Source: an uncultured Eubacteriales bacterium (lineage in GTDB: Bacteria; Bacillota; Clostridia; Oscillospirales; Acutalibacteraceae). Taken from it: a stretch of 22,272 nucleotides of DNA. The position numbers and the translations under genes are program-made. Under the pieces are notes generated by a model. The model ran no database searches and had not been told where the DNA came from. It saw only the letters and a list, made by a program, of their open reading frames with translations. Shown one piece after another: positions 14,471-22,201 of the stretch. The DNA is taken from assembly GCA_900321515.1 (NCBI GenBank), contig ONWI01000091.1:1-22272 (forward strand). The letters run 5' to 3'. Numbering within the stretch: the first letter of the stretch is position 1; the number at the start of each line of letters is the position of its first letter.

Positions 14471-15615
14471 ATATTATAGTCATTGAATCAAAAAGAACGG
14501 CAGCCCTCATTGTGATTTTCCTGTTGTCTTTGGCGGCGGGAGGAATCACGGTTTATGCCTCTGAGGAATTTGATCTTCAGAGGCAATATGAGGCAAGCGG
14601 TGCCGGGAGCGCGTTTGACAATCTTCCCGGCTCCGTCCGTGAAGAACTTGCGAATGCGGGAATTGACGCTGGGAATATTTCAACCGCGGAGAATATTAAT
14701 CCCGCCGGAGTGATGAATTCGGTAATCTCAATGGCAGGTGAAGAAATTCAAACACCGCTTTCCGCCTTAGGTGTAATTATTGCCCTGCTGCTCTTCGCCT
14801 CTGTGATGAAAGGGGGCGAAAGCGCAGTAGATTCGCCGGTTTCGCCGTCGTTGAATGCCGTCGTATCTCTTGCCGTCGGCATAACGCTTGTAATGCCGGT
14901 GTCCGCGCTGCTGGATTCCGCGGACGAAGCGACCGGAATTGCCTGCCGGTTTAACGAGGCGTTCGGAACAGTCTTTGCGGGAATACTCATCGCAAATGGG
15001 CAGTCGTTCTCGGCTGCGGGGTACAGCGCGTTCCTCACTGGCGCGGTAAATGCCGCTTCGCTTTGCGCAAGCGAAGTAGTCATGCCTATGCTCAGGATAT
15101 TTCTGGCGCTGTCATGCATCTCGGCAATTTCCGAAAGTGTACGGATAGACGCGGTGATCCGCTTCTTTGAGAAGTACGCAAAATGGCTGCTGGGATTCAT
15201 GGCAGTGATGATATCGACTGTGCTGGGCATAAGCGGAATTATATCGGCTTCGGCGGACAGTGTCGGAGCACGCGCGGCAAAATTTGTCATATCGGGTTCG
15301 GTGCCGGTTGTAGGCGGCGCAGTGAGCGACGCGTATCTCTCAATCAAGAGCGGAATGACATTGCTGCGCAATTCCGCGGGTGCATTCGGAATAATTGCCA
15401 CGGCGTATGTATTCCTGCCGGTAATAATCCGGACGATGCTGTGGAGCCTTGTAGCCGGAACAGGCGACGCAATATGCGAATCAATGAATCTGAGCGATCT
15501 GCAAAAACTGATGAAATCCATTTCGGCGGCTCTTTCGCTGCTGATGGGAATATTGGTATTTTCGGTTTTCCTGCTGACACTCGGCGGAATTATCGTGATG
15601 GCTGCCGCCGCGTGA
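14467..15615 (+). CDS. spoIIIAE: Stage III sporulation protein SpoIIIAE
   Basis: The largest membrane subunit of the SpoIIIA complex, 382 aa. A cleavable-type signal peptide ends near VYASEEF (about residue 30). An extracellular segment follows, then multiple hydrophobic helices from about residue 95 to the end. Family features include the FAGILIANGQ and GLGISG-like regions and the long SADSVGARAAKFVISGSVP stretch around 270. The start overlaps spoIIIAD (ATGA). It ends 74 bases before the preferred spoIIIAF start, the widest gap in the block after the AB-AC one. Confidence 0.95.
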   Translation: MNIIVIESKRTAALIVIFLLSLAAGGITVYASEEFDLQRQYEASGAGSAFDNLPGSVREELANAGIDAGNISTAENINPAGVMNSVISMAGEEIQTPLSALGVIIALLLFASVMKGGESAVDSPVSPSLNAVVSLAVGITLVMPVSALLDSADEATGIACRFNEAFGTVFAGILIANGQSFSAAGYSAFLTGAVNAASLCASEVVMPMLRIFLALSCISAISESVRIDAVIRFFEKYAKWLLGFMAVMISTVLGISGIISASADSVGARAAKFVISGSVPVVGGAVSDAYLSIKSGMTLLRNSAGAFGIIATAYVFLPVIIRTMLWSLVAGTGDAICESMNLSDLQKLMKSISAALSLLMGILVFSVFLLTLGGIIVMAAAA

Positions 15616-15689
15616 ATAACTGCTGCGATATCTCGGCGGGGTGTATCATACGGGACGTGTGCGGAAAAAACGGGACGGAGGGAAATAAT

Positions 15690-16166
15690 TTGGAATCTGT
15701 AAGGGAATGGGCGGCAGCGGTATCCTGCGCCTGCGTCATAGGCTCAATGCTGTCGATGATATCGCCCGGAGGAGGCAGCAAAAGAATGCTCGGCATGATA
15801 ATTACCCTTATGACAATGTGTATATTGTTTCGACCGTTGTCTTCCGCGATGGATCTTGCGCTGGACATTAAGAATTATTCTTTTGACGAGTCTCAGTACA
15901 GGAACAGTGAGCTTGAGGCGGAGGTTGAAAGGGGAGCAAAAAGCGTCTATGCCGCTTATCTTGAAGAAAATCTCTGCCGTGTGCTGGACGGTGAGGGGAT
16001 TTCCTTCAAAAGTATCGAGGTAATTATGGATAATTCCGAGGACGGCTGCATATCTATTGGACAGGTGGAGGTGATCGTAAAAAATGAGGACGTAGACAAG
16101 ACAGACAGAATAAAGGAGCTTCTGCGCGGCTGTATAGGCTTTGAGCCTGTAGTGAGGGCGCAATGA
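15690..16166 (+). CDS. spoIIIAF: Stage III sporulation protein SpoIIIAF
   Basis: A 158-aa membrane protein. Two N-terminal helices (about 8-24 and 34-52, around ISPGGGSKRML) anchor a soluble ring-forming-type domain (about 60-158, with LCRVLDGEGI and SIGQVEVIV). The start is TTG at 15690, with GGAGGG at 15677-15682 seven bases upstream. The resulting N-terminus (MESVREW) matches where the family begins. A GTG at 15612 is in frame and overlaps the spoIIIAE stop. It would add 26 Cys-containing residues that do not look like the family, so I reject it. spoIIIAG starts immediately after. Confidence 0.9.
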   Translation: MESVREWAAAVSCACVIGSMLSMISPGGGSKRMLGMIITLMTMCILFRPLSSAMDLALDIKNYSFDESQYRNSELEAEVERGAKSVYAAYLEENLCRVLDGEGISFKSIEVIMDNSEDGCISIGQVEVIVKNEDVDKTDRIKELLRGCIGFEPVVRAQ

Positions 16167-16172
16167 AAGGAA

Positions 16173-16781
16173 GTGAATTATCTGGAAAGCATAAGGAAAT
16201 CGCTTAAAGCGGGAAGGATGGGCGAACTGCTGTTTTCCCCCGAAAAGTCCGAACTGAGAATAAAGCTGTTGCTTGCCGCCGGACTTGCGGCAATCGCACT
16301 GCTTTTTATTTCGGATTTCTTCGGAAAAGAAGCTGAGAGTACATCGGCGGAGCCGGCGGTATATTCCGTGTCAGAAATGAACTATGAGGAATACGCAGCC
16401 AGTCTGGAACGTCGCCTGACCGAGCTGATATCATCGGTGGACGGCGCGGGAAGCGCAAAGGTGATGGTTACGCTGGAATGCGGCACCGAATACGTTTACG
16501 CAAGCCAGCAGAAATCCACGTCGGCAGTCTCGGAAAACACCAATCCCGACGGCAGGGTCAGCCGCGACGAAAAGCGGAGCGGGGAGGAAAGCCTTGTGCT
16601 TATCGACGTCGGCAGGGGAGAGGAACCGCTGATATTGAAGCAGATAACCCCGACAGTGGCGGGAGTGGTAGTGCTTTGCAGCGGAGCGGACAACGTAAAC
16701 GTCCGTCAGCAGATAATCAATGTGGTGACTACTGCTCTGGGTACAAGCTCCAACAGGGTATGCGTCACACGAATGGCATAA
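16173..16781 (+). CDS. spoIIIAG: Stage III sporulation protein SpoIIIAG
   Basis: SpoIIIAG forms a large ring in the intermembrane space of the forespore channel and is related to secretin/EscJ-type ring builders. The 202-aa form has a short cytosolic segment, one membrane helix (about 32-48, LLLAAGLAAIALLFISDFF), and a ring-building domain with LISSVDGAGSAKVMVTLECG, the TPTVAGVVVLCSGA segment and QQIINVVTTAL at the end. The GTG at 16173 is the first standard start, but it lies inside the ribosome site AAAGGAAGTGA (16166-16176). A CTG at 16182 is better spaced and may be the true start, shortening the protein by three residues. Confidence 0.93.
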   Translation: MNYLESIRKSLKAGRMGELLFSPEKSELRIKLLLAAGLAAIALLFISDFFGKEAESTSAEPAVYSVSEMNYEEYAASLERRLTELISSVDGAGSAKVMVTLECGTEYVYASQQKSTSAVSENTNPDGRVSRDEKRSGEESLVLIDVGRGEEPLILKQITPTVAGVVVLCSGADNVNVRQQIINVVTTALGTSSNRVCVTRMA

Positions 16782-16811
16782 TTCAATACAAAAATACCGG
16801 AGGTAAACCAT

Positions 16812-17354
16812 ATGAAAAACGGAAAAAGACATTTGATTCTGGCGGGACTTGTGCTTGCGCTCGGAACGGCAGTATATCTCAACTGGCAGTTCGCGCCGAC
16901 AGAATCCTATGTTGTACCCACCAGGTCGGATGTATCTCGCTCGGATCTGGGCAAGGCGGAATTTGTTTCGGCAGAGCTGAAAGCGAACGCCGCTTCAAAG
17001 CAGAACGGAGCGCTGGCGGAGAGCCGCCTCAACCGCCAGACAGCACGAGACAAGGTGCTCGACGAGCTGGAAAAGCAGCTCAAAGACACAACTGCCGATT
17101 CTACGGCGAGGGCGCAGGCGCTCGAAGCCCGCACACAGCACGTCAAGGCGATACAGCTCGAAAACACGACCGAGACGCTCATAAAAGCCAAGGGATTCAG
17201 CGATTGCCTTGTGCTGATAAACGGGGATAAGGTATCAGTGCTCATTCCCGAATCCGACGGACTGACGAGCGAAAAGGTCTCGGTTATTACCGAGATAATC
17301 ATGTCTCAGACCGGGACGGATATTTCGGACATCATTGTAACGCCTGTAAAATAG
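16812..17354 (+). CDS. spoIIIAH: Stage III sporulation protein SpoIIIAH
   Basis: SpoIIIAH is the mother-cell partner that binds forespore SpoIIQ to form the channel across the two membranes. The 180-aa protein has an N-terminal membrane helix (LILAGLVLALGTAVYLNWQF, about 8-27), a charged helical linker (about 60-120) and a C-terminal EscJ-like domain (LIKAKGFSDCLVLINGDKVSVLI, then VSVITEIIMSQTG). The ATG at 16812 follows CCGGAGGTAAACCAT, a strong ribosome site. It is the last gene of the operon and is followed by a terminator. Its partner spoIIQ is not in the window. Confidence 0.95.
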   Translation: MKNGKRHLILAGLVLALGTAVYLNWQFAPTESYVVPTRSDVSRSDLGKAEFVSAELKANAASKQNGALAESRLNRQTARDKVLDELEKQLKDTTADSTARAQALEARTQHVKAIQLENTTETLIKAKGFSDCLVLINGDKVSVLIPESDGLTSEKVSVITEIIMSQTGTDISDIIVTPVK

Positions 17355-17375
17355 CTATTCACAACAGTCAAAAAT

Positions 17376-17424
17376 AACCGCCTGTGAGGAATCCGGCTTG
17401 CACCGAAAGCACCCGCAGGCGGTT
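17376..17424. terminator. Bidirectional terminator (spoIIIA operon / PH-domain gene)
   Basis: AACCGCCTG (17376-17384) pairs with CAGGCGGTT (17416-17424); part of the interior can also pair. On the minus strand the stem is followed by ATTTTTGAC, a good U-tract for the PH-domain gene transcript. On the plus strand TTTATTG follows, a weaker tail for the spoIIIA operon. It lies between convergent genes. A second small hairpin (GCGTGA/TCACGC, 17429-17444) follows at once. Confidence 0.75.
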
Positions 17425-17535
17425 TATTGCGTGAAAACTCACGCTCATAATAAATCAAAATCAGACAATTACTGCCGATTGGCCTCCGATAGGGGGACAT
17501 ACTGGCAGAATGAATGCAAAAGAAACTGAAAACAA

Positions 17536-17940
17536 TCAACCCTGGAAGTGGTCGCTGAAATCTCCGTCGCTGTCGAGAATTTCGGTGCTGCGGAAACCGC
17601 GGCGGGTTTTTTCCTTTTCGACGTTCTCGGAGAGAATGTTTCTGAATTCGCCGCAGTGCTTGATGTTTCTTATTTCGAGCATGGGGCAGGTCTTATCCTG
17701 GGAATGAACCTCGATGGTGCCAAGACCGAAGAGCTTCTGACCAAGTGTGCGCTTAACGCTGATGTCCTGAACTCTGTAGAGAAGGATTTCGTCCTCATAG
17801 GAATTGAGGAATCCCTTCTTGTAGATGAGCTTTTTTGTAGTGATAGCGTAAGTGGTGAAAGACCAGGGGAGAGCAAAAAATGTACGTCTCTTGCGCTCCT
17901 TGATAAGTACCGGATCCTGCTGAACCTGTTTTTTTGCCAT
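17536..17940 (-). CDS. Small PH-domain (bPH_2-like) protein
   Basis: A 134-aa protein without signal peptide. The sequence YAITTKKLIYKKGFLNSYEDEILLYRVQDISVKRTLGQKLFGLGTIEVHS has the pattern of bacterial PH domains (YdbT/YvbH-like, bPH_2): a first strand with Y-x-IT, then a GxG-x-I turn. Unlike many relatives it has no clear membrane helices; at most FFALPWSF near residue 21 is hydrophobic. The C-terminal 30 residues are charged. The function is unknown. The ATG at 17940 follows AGGAGGTAAATTA, a strong ribosome site. It has its own promoter in the gap after mtaB and ends at the terminator shared with spoIIIA. Confidence 0.85.
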   Translation of the reverse strand: MAKKQVQQDPVLIKERKRRTFFALPWSFTTYAITTKKLIYKKGFLNSYEDEILLYRVQDISVKRTLGQKLFGLGTIEVHSQDKTCPMLEIRNIKHCGEFRNILSENVEKEKTRRGFRSTEILDSDGDFSDHFQG

Positions 17941-18019
17941 ATTAATTTACCTCCTGAAAAAAGCAATATGTTTTTTGTCGGCTGTTGATACAGCGGAGAA
18001 TAAAACATTAATTTAATTA

Positions 18020-18048
18020 ATTATAACATAAGATATTCAAAATAACAA
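18020..18048 (-). promoter_or_regulatory. Promoter of the PH-domain gene
   Basis: Minus strand: TTGTTA (18048-18043), 17-base spacer, TATAAT (18025-18020) with extended TGT before it. Transcription should start near 18013, leaving a leader of about 70 bases that includes a small GCTGT/ACAGC hairpin at 17981-17994 and the AGGAGG ribosome site. Confidence 0.75.
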
Positions 18049-18108
18049 CTGATTTTCGATATTTTTTTATAAAAATGTCAGAACTGTTAAAAATAGCATG
18101 AAAATCCG

Positions 18109-19413
18109 TTATATTGCACTGCACATCACATATCCGTCACAAGCTTCAGCGACAACAGCGTCAATAATTTTGCCGCAGAGGTTTTCACCGGAAATCCGTG
18201 CGGGGGTATAATTTTCGGTATAGCCCTCGAAGATACCCGGCAGAACCTCGCGTTCGGCGAGAATTTTTACATTGAGACCAAGCTGAGAATTAAGAAATTC
18301 AGCGGCGGAGGCAGAAGTAGCTTTCATCATTTCGTCGCTGCGCAAGCTTTTGATATGCTCATCCACCTGATTCGGAAAAGAATCGGCGCGTGTGCCCTTC
18401 CTTCTGGAATAGGCGAACACATGGGAGCGCGCGAAACCGATTTCGCGGGCGAAAGCAAGGGACTCGGCGAATTCAGCGTCGGTCTCGCCGGCGAAGCCTA
18501 CCATAATGTCTGTGGTTATCGAGGGATTGTCAAAAGTACGGCGAATCTTGTCGCAGACGTGTCTGAACTGCGATGTATTATAATGCCGGTTCATGCGCCT
18601 GAGAGTCTCGTCGCATCCGCTCTGGACAGCCAGGTGGAACTGCGGACAGAATTCCGGTATTTCCGCAAGTCCGTCAATAAGCTCATCCGGAGTGAGATCC
18701 GGCTCGAGTGAGCCGAGCCGGACGCGTTCGATGCCCTCGGCTGCGGCTGCGGCACGCACGGCGTCAAGCAGACCGGCGCCAATGTCGCTGCCGTATGCCG
18801 AAAGGTTGATTCCCACCAGAACCACTTCGCGGTAATTTTTACCGATTCGCCGCGATTCCTCCGTGATATCTTCAATTGAACGGCTGCGCACGCGTCCGCG
18901 GGCGTAGGGAATAATGCAGTAGGTGCAGAAGCGGTTGCAGCCGTCCTCTATCTTGATGTATGCGCGAGTGCGCTCGTTCATGCCGCTAATGGAGAAGCCG
19001 TCGACGTATGCTTTGCCGTGAGGCTTGATATCTATGATCCGCTGATGAGTGCGCATGAACTGTTCTATGCAATCGGGCAGTCCAGCGCGATTGGAATTGC
19101 CAATAATTATATCGGCTTCCTCTATCGAACAGCATTCCTCTGGGAATGCCTGCGGCATACAGCCGGTGAGGATTATCACGGCGTTGGGGTTTTCGCGTCT
19201 CGCGCGGCGAATTGTCTGACGCACCTTTTTGTCTCCCGTGGCTGTAACGGTGCAGCTGTTCACAATGAAAACGTCTGCCTGCTGCCCCTCGTTCACCTTT
19301 TCAAAGCCGTGAGAGAGAAGCATTTCCATCATGACCTGCGATTCATACTGATTTACCTTGCAGCCAAGTGTTGCTATTCCTGCTTTCAATTTATTCTGAA
19401 TACCTCGCTTCAT
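18109..19413 (-). CDS. mtaB: tRNA N6-threonylcarbamoyladenosine methylthiotransferase MtaB
   Basis: MtaB is a radical-SAM enzyme that adds a methylthio group to t6A37 of ANN-reading tRNAs. The 434-aa protein has the N-terminal methylthiotransferase domain with three cluster-binding cysteines (Cys18, Cys54, Cys85), the radical-SAM CNRFCTYC motif (Cys159, Cys163, Cys166) and a C-terminal TRAM-like region. TLGCKVNQYES is the MtaB-type, not MiaB-type, start signature. The ATG at 19413 lies 3 bases after the ABC-F stop. No good ribosome site precedes it. A GCGAGGT site inside the gene points weakly at a TTG eight codons later, so the exact start is uncertain. It is co-transcribed with the ABC-F gene. 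Confidence 0.95.
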   Translation of the reverse strand: MKRGIQNKLKAGIATLGCKVNQYESQVMMEMLLSHGFEKVNEGQQADVFIVNSCTVTATGDKKVRQTIRRARRENPNAVIILTGCMPQAFPEECCSIEEADIIIGNSNRAGLPDCIEQFMRTHQRIIDIKPHGKAYVDGFSISGMNERTRAYIKIEDGCNRFCTYCIIPYARGRVRSRSIEDITEESRRIGKNYREVVLVGINLSAYGSDIGAGLLDAVRAAAAAEGIERVRLGSLEPDLTPDELIDGLAEIPEFCPQFHLAVQSGCDETLRRMNRHYNTSQFRHVCDKIRRTFDNPSITTDIMVGFAGETDAEFAESLAFAREIGFARSHVFAYSRRKGTRADSFPNQVDEHIKSLRSDEMMKATSASAAEFLNSQLGLNVKILAEREVLPGIFEGYTENYTPARISGENLCGKIIDAVVAEACDGYVMCSAI

Positions 19414-19416
19414 TCA

Positions 19417-21324
19417 TTAATCATACAATTCGTCGAGCAGGGCGTATAATTCGTCGATTTTTTGCTGAACTTCAGCAGCCTTGCCTGTCATTTCCATTAT
19501 TTTGGCGTAATCGGAGCTGACGTCAGGAAGAGTCATCCGCTCATTAAGCTCGATAAGTTCGGCTTCAAGCCGTTCAATTTCATTTTCGGAGTTTTCTATC
19601 TGCTTCAGACGTCTGCGTTCGGCAGCGGCAGCCTCCTTGCGCTGCTTGTAATCGTTTACCCGCTTTTCCTTTTCTTCATTGGCGGGAGATGGCGACGCCA
19701 CGCCCGCCCGCAATGAATGTGCGGCACGATAAGCGGTGAAATCGTCGTAATTTCCGATATATTCGGTGACGATGCCGTTTTCCATATAATAAATCCGGTC
19801 GGCAAGCCTGTTGATAAAATATCTGTCGTGAGACACCATGAAAATAGTACCCTCGTAGCAGGTGAGCGCCATTTCGAGCGCCTCGCGAGATATGATGTCG
19901 AGATGGTTTGTCGGTTCGTCGAGAAGCAGCATATTACAGCGTGAAAGCATCAGCTTGAGTATCGCGACCCTTGCTCTTTCGCCGCCGCTGAGATCGGCAA
20001 TGTTCTTGAAAACGTCGTCGCCCTTGAAAAGGAACGCCGCCAGCGATGAACGTACTTCCGTCTCGGTCATTCGTGGATATTCGTCCCAAATTTCGTAGAG
20101 CACGGTCTTTGATTCGTGCAGCGATTCCTGCGTCTGGTCGTAGTAACCGATATCCACGTTTGCGCCAATGGAGATATATCCGGTGGTGCCTGCCAGCCGT
20201 GAGCAGAGCATTTTGAAGAGCGTAGTTTTTCCGCATCCGTTCGGACCCAGAAGAAACACGCGTTCGCCCTTTTTAATGTCGATGTTGACGCCGTGAAATA
20301 TTTCCTTCGCCCCGTAGGCGAATGACAGTTCGGTCCCCTTGAGAACGTCGTTGCCGCTTTCGTTTTTTACCGGAAAGTTAAAGCTGAAATTCTCCGGAAG
20401 TCTGTCTACTGCCACAAGAGTTTTTTTGAGGCGTTCGATTTGTTTCAGCTTGCTCTCCGCGGTACGGATGTTCTTTTCCCTGTTCCAGCGGCGCTGCTGT
20501 TCGACAATGCCCTCGATACGCTTAATCTCGCGCGTGGTGTTTTCAAAGTGGCGAATAGCTATCTCGCGGTTTTCGGCTTTTTTGTCGATGTAATAGCTGT
20601 AATTTCCGCCGTAGATCGTCAGCTTTCCGTTTTCAAGCTCAAACGTCTTGTTGGTCACTCTGTCAAGGAAATATCTGTCGTGCGAAATGACTATGTAAGC
20701 GCCCCGGAAGGATTTCAGAAAATCCTCCAGCCATTCCACGGAGGAAATATCAAGGTGGTTGGTAGGCTCGTCGAGCAGAAGCAGGTTCGCTCCTGAGAGC
20801 AGCATCTTGCAGAGCTGCACCTTGGAGCGCTGCCCTCCGCTGAGCGTATAGATGCCCTGTGAGAGCTGCTGTTCGGTGAAGCCCAGACCGAGCAGGGCAG
20901 AGCGCGCCCGGTTGCGGTAGGTCAGACCGCCTCGGTCGTTGTATTCCTCGGTAAGTCTGTGCTGTTCGTCTATGAGCGCGGAAATATCGCCCTGGTTTTT
21001 TGAAATAAGGTCGTTCAGTTCGCTTAGTCTGCGGTCGATCTGTTTCAGATCGTCGAATACCGTAAGCAGCTCGTCAAAAACCGTGTGGCTGCTGTTGATG
21101 GCGAACTGCTCGACATATCCGATACGCGCGAGCCTGCTCTTTCCGAACGAGCCGGCGTCCGGGGAGTATTCTCCGGTAAGTATCCTGAAAAGGCTGGTCT
21201 TGCCGCATCCGTTCACACCAACAAGACCCACACGGTCACGTTCGTCAATGAGAAAATTAACGTCGCCGAATACATTGTGTGTGCCGAAGGATAGTTCCAG
21301 TCCGGCGGCATTCATCAGGGTCAC
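19417..21324 (-). CDS. ABC-F family ATPase (YdiF-like, ribosome-associated)
   Basis: A 635-aa cytosolic protein with two ABC ATPase domains and no membrane region, as in ABC-F translation factors that act at the ribosomal E site. Domain 1 has GVNGCGKTS (36-44), LSGGQRSKV and LLLDEPTNHLD. An ABC-F linker with basic helices follows. Domain 2 has GPNGCGKTT, LSGGERARV and a second LLLDEPTNHLD. The C-terminus is a charged coiled coil (about 550-635). The frame is open to a GTG at 21390, but GAGGG 8 bases before the GTG at 21324 and the family start support the shorter form (ATG at 21315 is also possible). It is followed by mtaB 3 bases later. It could be a housekeeping factor or an antibiotic-resistance protein; housekeeping is more likely given the context. 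Confidence 0.93.
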   Translation of the reverse strand: MTLMNAAGLELSFGTHNVFGDVNFLIDERDRVGLVGVNGCGKTSLFRILTGEYSPDAGSFGKSRLARIGYVEQFAINSSHTVFDELLTVFDDLKQIDRRLSELNDLISKNQGDISALIDEQHRLTEEYNDRGGLTYRNRARSALLGLGFTEQQLSQGIYTLSGGQRSKVQLCKMLLSGANLLLLDEPTNHLDISSVEWLEDFLKSFRGAYIVISHDRYFLDRVTNKTFELENGKLTIYGGNYSYYIDKKAENREIAIRHFENTTREIKRIEGIVEQQRRWNREKNIRTAESKLKQIERLKKTLVAVDRLPENFSFNFPVKNESGNDVLKGTELSFAYGAKEIFHGVNIDIKKGERVFLLGPNGCGKTTLFKMLCSRLAGTTGYISIGANVDIGYYDQTQESLHESKTVLYEIWDEYPRMTETEVRSSLAAFLFKGDDVFKNIADLSGGERARVAILKLMLSRCNMLLLDEPTNHLDIISREALEMALTCYEGTIFMVSHDRYFINRLADRIYYMENGIVTEYIGNYDDFTAYRAAHSLRAGVASPSPANEEKEKRVNDYKQRKEAAAAERRRLKQIENSENEIERLEAELIELNERMTLPDVSSDYAKIMEMTGKAAEVQQKIDELYALLDELYD

Positions 21325-21353
21325 TGTATACACCCTCTTTGTCATCAAGTTTA

Positions 21354-21392
21354 TCAGAGCCTGTTCGCGGGTAAATAAGCAGCTGCGCACAT
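21354..21392 (-). CDS. Possible 12-codon leader peptide of the ABC-F gene
   Basis: Minus strand ATG at 21392 opens MCAAAYLPANRL and stops with TGA at 21356-21354. It runs through the loop and 3' arm of the leader hairpin at 21356-21414. Leader peptides that control ABC-F genes by ribosome stalling are known in Firmicutes. No ribosome site is visible before this ATG, so translation is doubtful. Confidence 0.2.
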   Translation of the reverse strand: MCAAAYLPANRL

Positions 21393-21414
21393 GAAGATGT
21401 ACGGAACAGGCTCT
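21356..21414 (-). promoter_or_regulatory. Structured 5' leader hairpin of the ABC-F gene
   Basis: AGAGCCTGTTC (21356-21366) is perfectly complementary to GAACAGGCTCT (21404-21414): an 11-bp stem with a 37-base loop that holds further small palindromes (GCAGCTGC; ACAT/ATGT). The promoter at 21418-21446 would start the transcript almost exactly at the first stem base, so the mRNA begins with this hairpin about 30 bases before the preferred start codon. No U-tract follows, so it is not a plain attenuator. Confidence 0.6.
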
Positions 21415-21417
21415 TTG

Positions 21418-21446
21418 ATTATATCAAAATTCATTGGTATAATCAA
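21418..21446 (-). promoter_or_regulatory. Promoter of the ABC-F/mtaB operon
   Basis: Minus strand: TTGATT (21446-21441), 17-base spacer, TATAAT (21423-21418) with extended TGA before it. The predicted start is near 21411. The architecture is the same as that of the LRR operon promoter at 7214-7242. Confidence 0.82.
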
Positions 21447-21607
21447 GGAGAATTTTATCCTTTATTCGTCATGAAAGGGAATAATAATCTCCGGCTGAAA
21501 TATAATTATAATGTGCTTATGATAAATATTTAATGCTTAATAAATAATTGGAAAAGAACATTGTGATAATATATATATAACTAAGTGATAAAAATATTAT
21601 GAAAATA

Positions 21608-21619
21608 TATAGCGCTATA
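21608..21619. repeat. Perfect 12-bp palindrome
   Basis: TATAGCGCTATA is a perfect dyad in very AT-rich surroundings, about 60 bases upstream of the regulator promoter. The GCGC core stands out from its context and could be a protein-binding site. No family is recognised. Confidence 0.4.
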
Positions 21620-21677
21620 AAATGTTAAAGAGTTTTATTAATTTAGCAGCAAAAACACGTTTTTTTTCATAAACCTA

Positions 21678-21706
21678 TTGACTTATTCTGATAAAAATGT
21701 TAGAAT
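21678..21706 (+). promoter_or_regulatory. Promoter of the XRE regulator gene
   Basis: TTGACT (21678-21683), 17-base spacer, TAGAAT (21701-21706) with extended TGT before it. Each hexamer differs from consensus at one position. It predicts an unusually long leader of about 120 bases before the ATG at 21836. Confidence 0.75.
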
Positions 21707-21726
21707 TAAAACAAATGATAGTTTTC

Positions 21727-21786
21727 ATTTACAAAAAATTTCTGATTTGTAAATCTTTCTGAATCATAAATATGTTGTAGTTACAA
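21727..21786 (+). promoter_or_regulatory. Inverted repeats in the XRE regulator leader (possible operator)
   Basis: ATTTACAAA (21727-21735) pairs with TTTGTAAAT (21746-21754), a 9-bp stem with a 10-base loop. A further dyad TTGTA-GT-TACAA lies at 21775-21786. The recurring TTGTA/TACAA half-site downstream of the promoter would suit an autorepressor or an RNA hairpin. There is no evidence yet which. Confidence 0.4.
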
Positions 21787-21835
21787 TCAGCATATTTTTA
21801 ATAATTTATTTCTTACTGGAAAGGGCGGGTATTAT

Positions 21836-22114
21836 ATGTATTATAAGGACGGGTGCGGTGTTTTGAATGTTGTCGGTCCCAAGCTCAAGAGCTTGAGGAA
21901 CGACAAAAATATATCTCAGGCAGAATTCAGCAAGCTCTGCAAGGAGAAGGGCGTAAAGCGGTCCGTTGCCACAATCAGCAAGATTGAGAATCAGCTCCGT
22001 TCGGTATATGATTACGAGGTTCAGATCTTTGCCGATGTGCTTGGAATCCCGATCGACGAACTTTATGCTTTAGAGCAAGTTGAAATTGAGGATGAGGTTC
22101 AGAGCGCCTGCTGA
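21836..22114 (+). CDS. Small XRE-family HTH transcriptional regulator
   Basis: A 92-aa cytosolic DNA-binding protein consisting almost entirely of one Cro/CI-type helix-turn-helix domain (about residues 13-78): VGPKLKSLRNDKNISQAEFSKLC, then SVATISKIEN as the recognition-helix region, and IFADVLGIPIDELYAL. A short acidic tail ends in SAC. The ATG at 21836 follows GGAAAGGGCGGG. An in-frame TTG at 21863 would give a shorter form starting right before the domain. It stands alone with its own promoter and terminator, with no toxin or phage gene beside it in the window. The target genes are unknown. Confidence 0.88.
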   Translation: MYYKDGCGVLNVVGPKLKSLRNDKNISQAEFSKLCKEKGVKRSVATISKIENQLRSVYDYEVQIFADVLGIPIDELYALEQVEIEDEVQSAC

Positions 22115-22201
22115 GAGTTTATTAATATTGTGGGGAGAATAATTATCAGCAGAATAATTTGGATGTGGGAATATAAAATTATAATCTCAATAATCCCGGA
22201 G

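Larger units (their letters stand above)
21447..21835 (+). other. AT-rich non-coding region upstream of the XRE regulator
   Basis: This 389-base stretch contains no credible gene. It holds the promoter at 21678-21706, the palindrome at 21608-21619, the inverted repeats at 21727-21786, and an AAAAAC/GTTTTT mini-hairpin with a T-run (21651-21668) of uncertain meaning. The rest is A/T-rich without structure I can interpret. Confidence 0.6.

Noticed and set aside
15183..15689. Long open frame upstream of spoIIIAF in the same frame, including a GTG at 15612
   Set aside because: It overlaps spoIIIAE in another frame. The GGAGGG site and the family N-terminus support TTG 15690, and the extra Cys-rich stretch is not typical of SpoIIIAF.
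16478..17230. A 250-codon plus-strand frame overlapping spoIIIAG and spoIIIAH
   Set aside because: It is an out-of-frame shadow, very rich in Arg and Gly, with no ribosome site; the two sporulation genes account for the DNA.
17548..17988. A 146-codon plus-strand frame opposite the PH-domain gene
   Set aside because: The minus-strand frame has the better ribosome site, promoter and a recognisable domain pattern.
21651..21668. AAAAAC-AC-GTTTTT with a T-run as a terminator
   Set aside because: The stem is almost all A-T and no gene ends nearby, so it is probably chance in AT-rich DNA.
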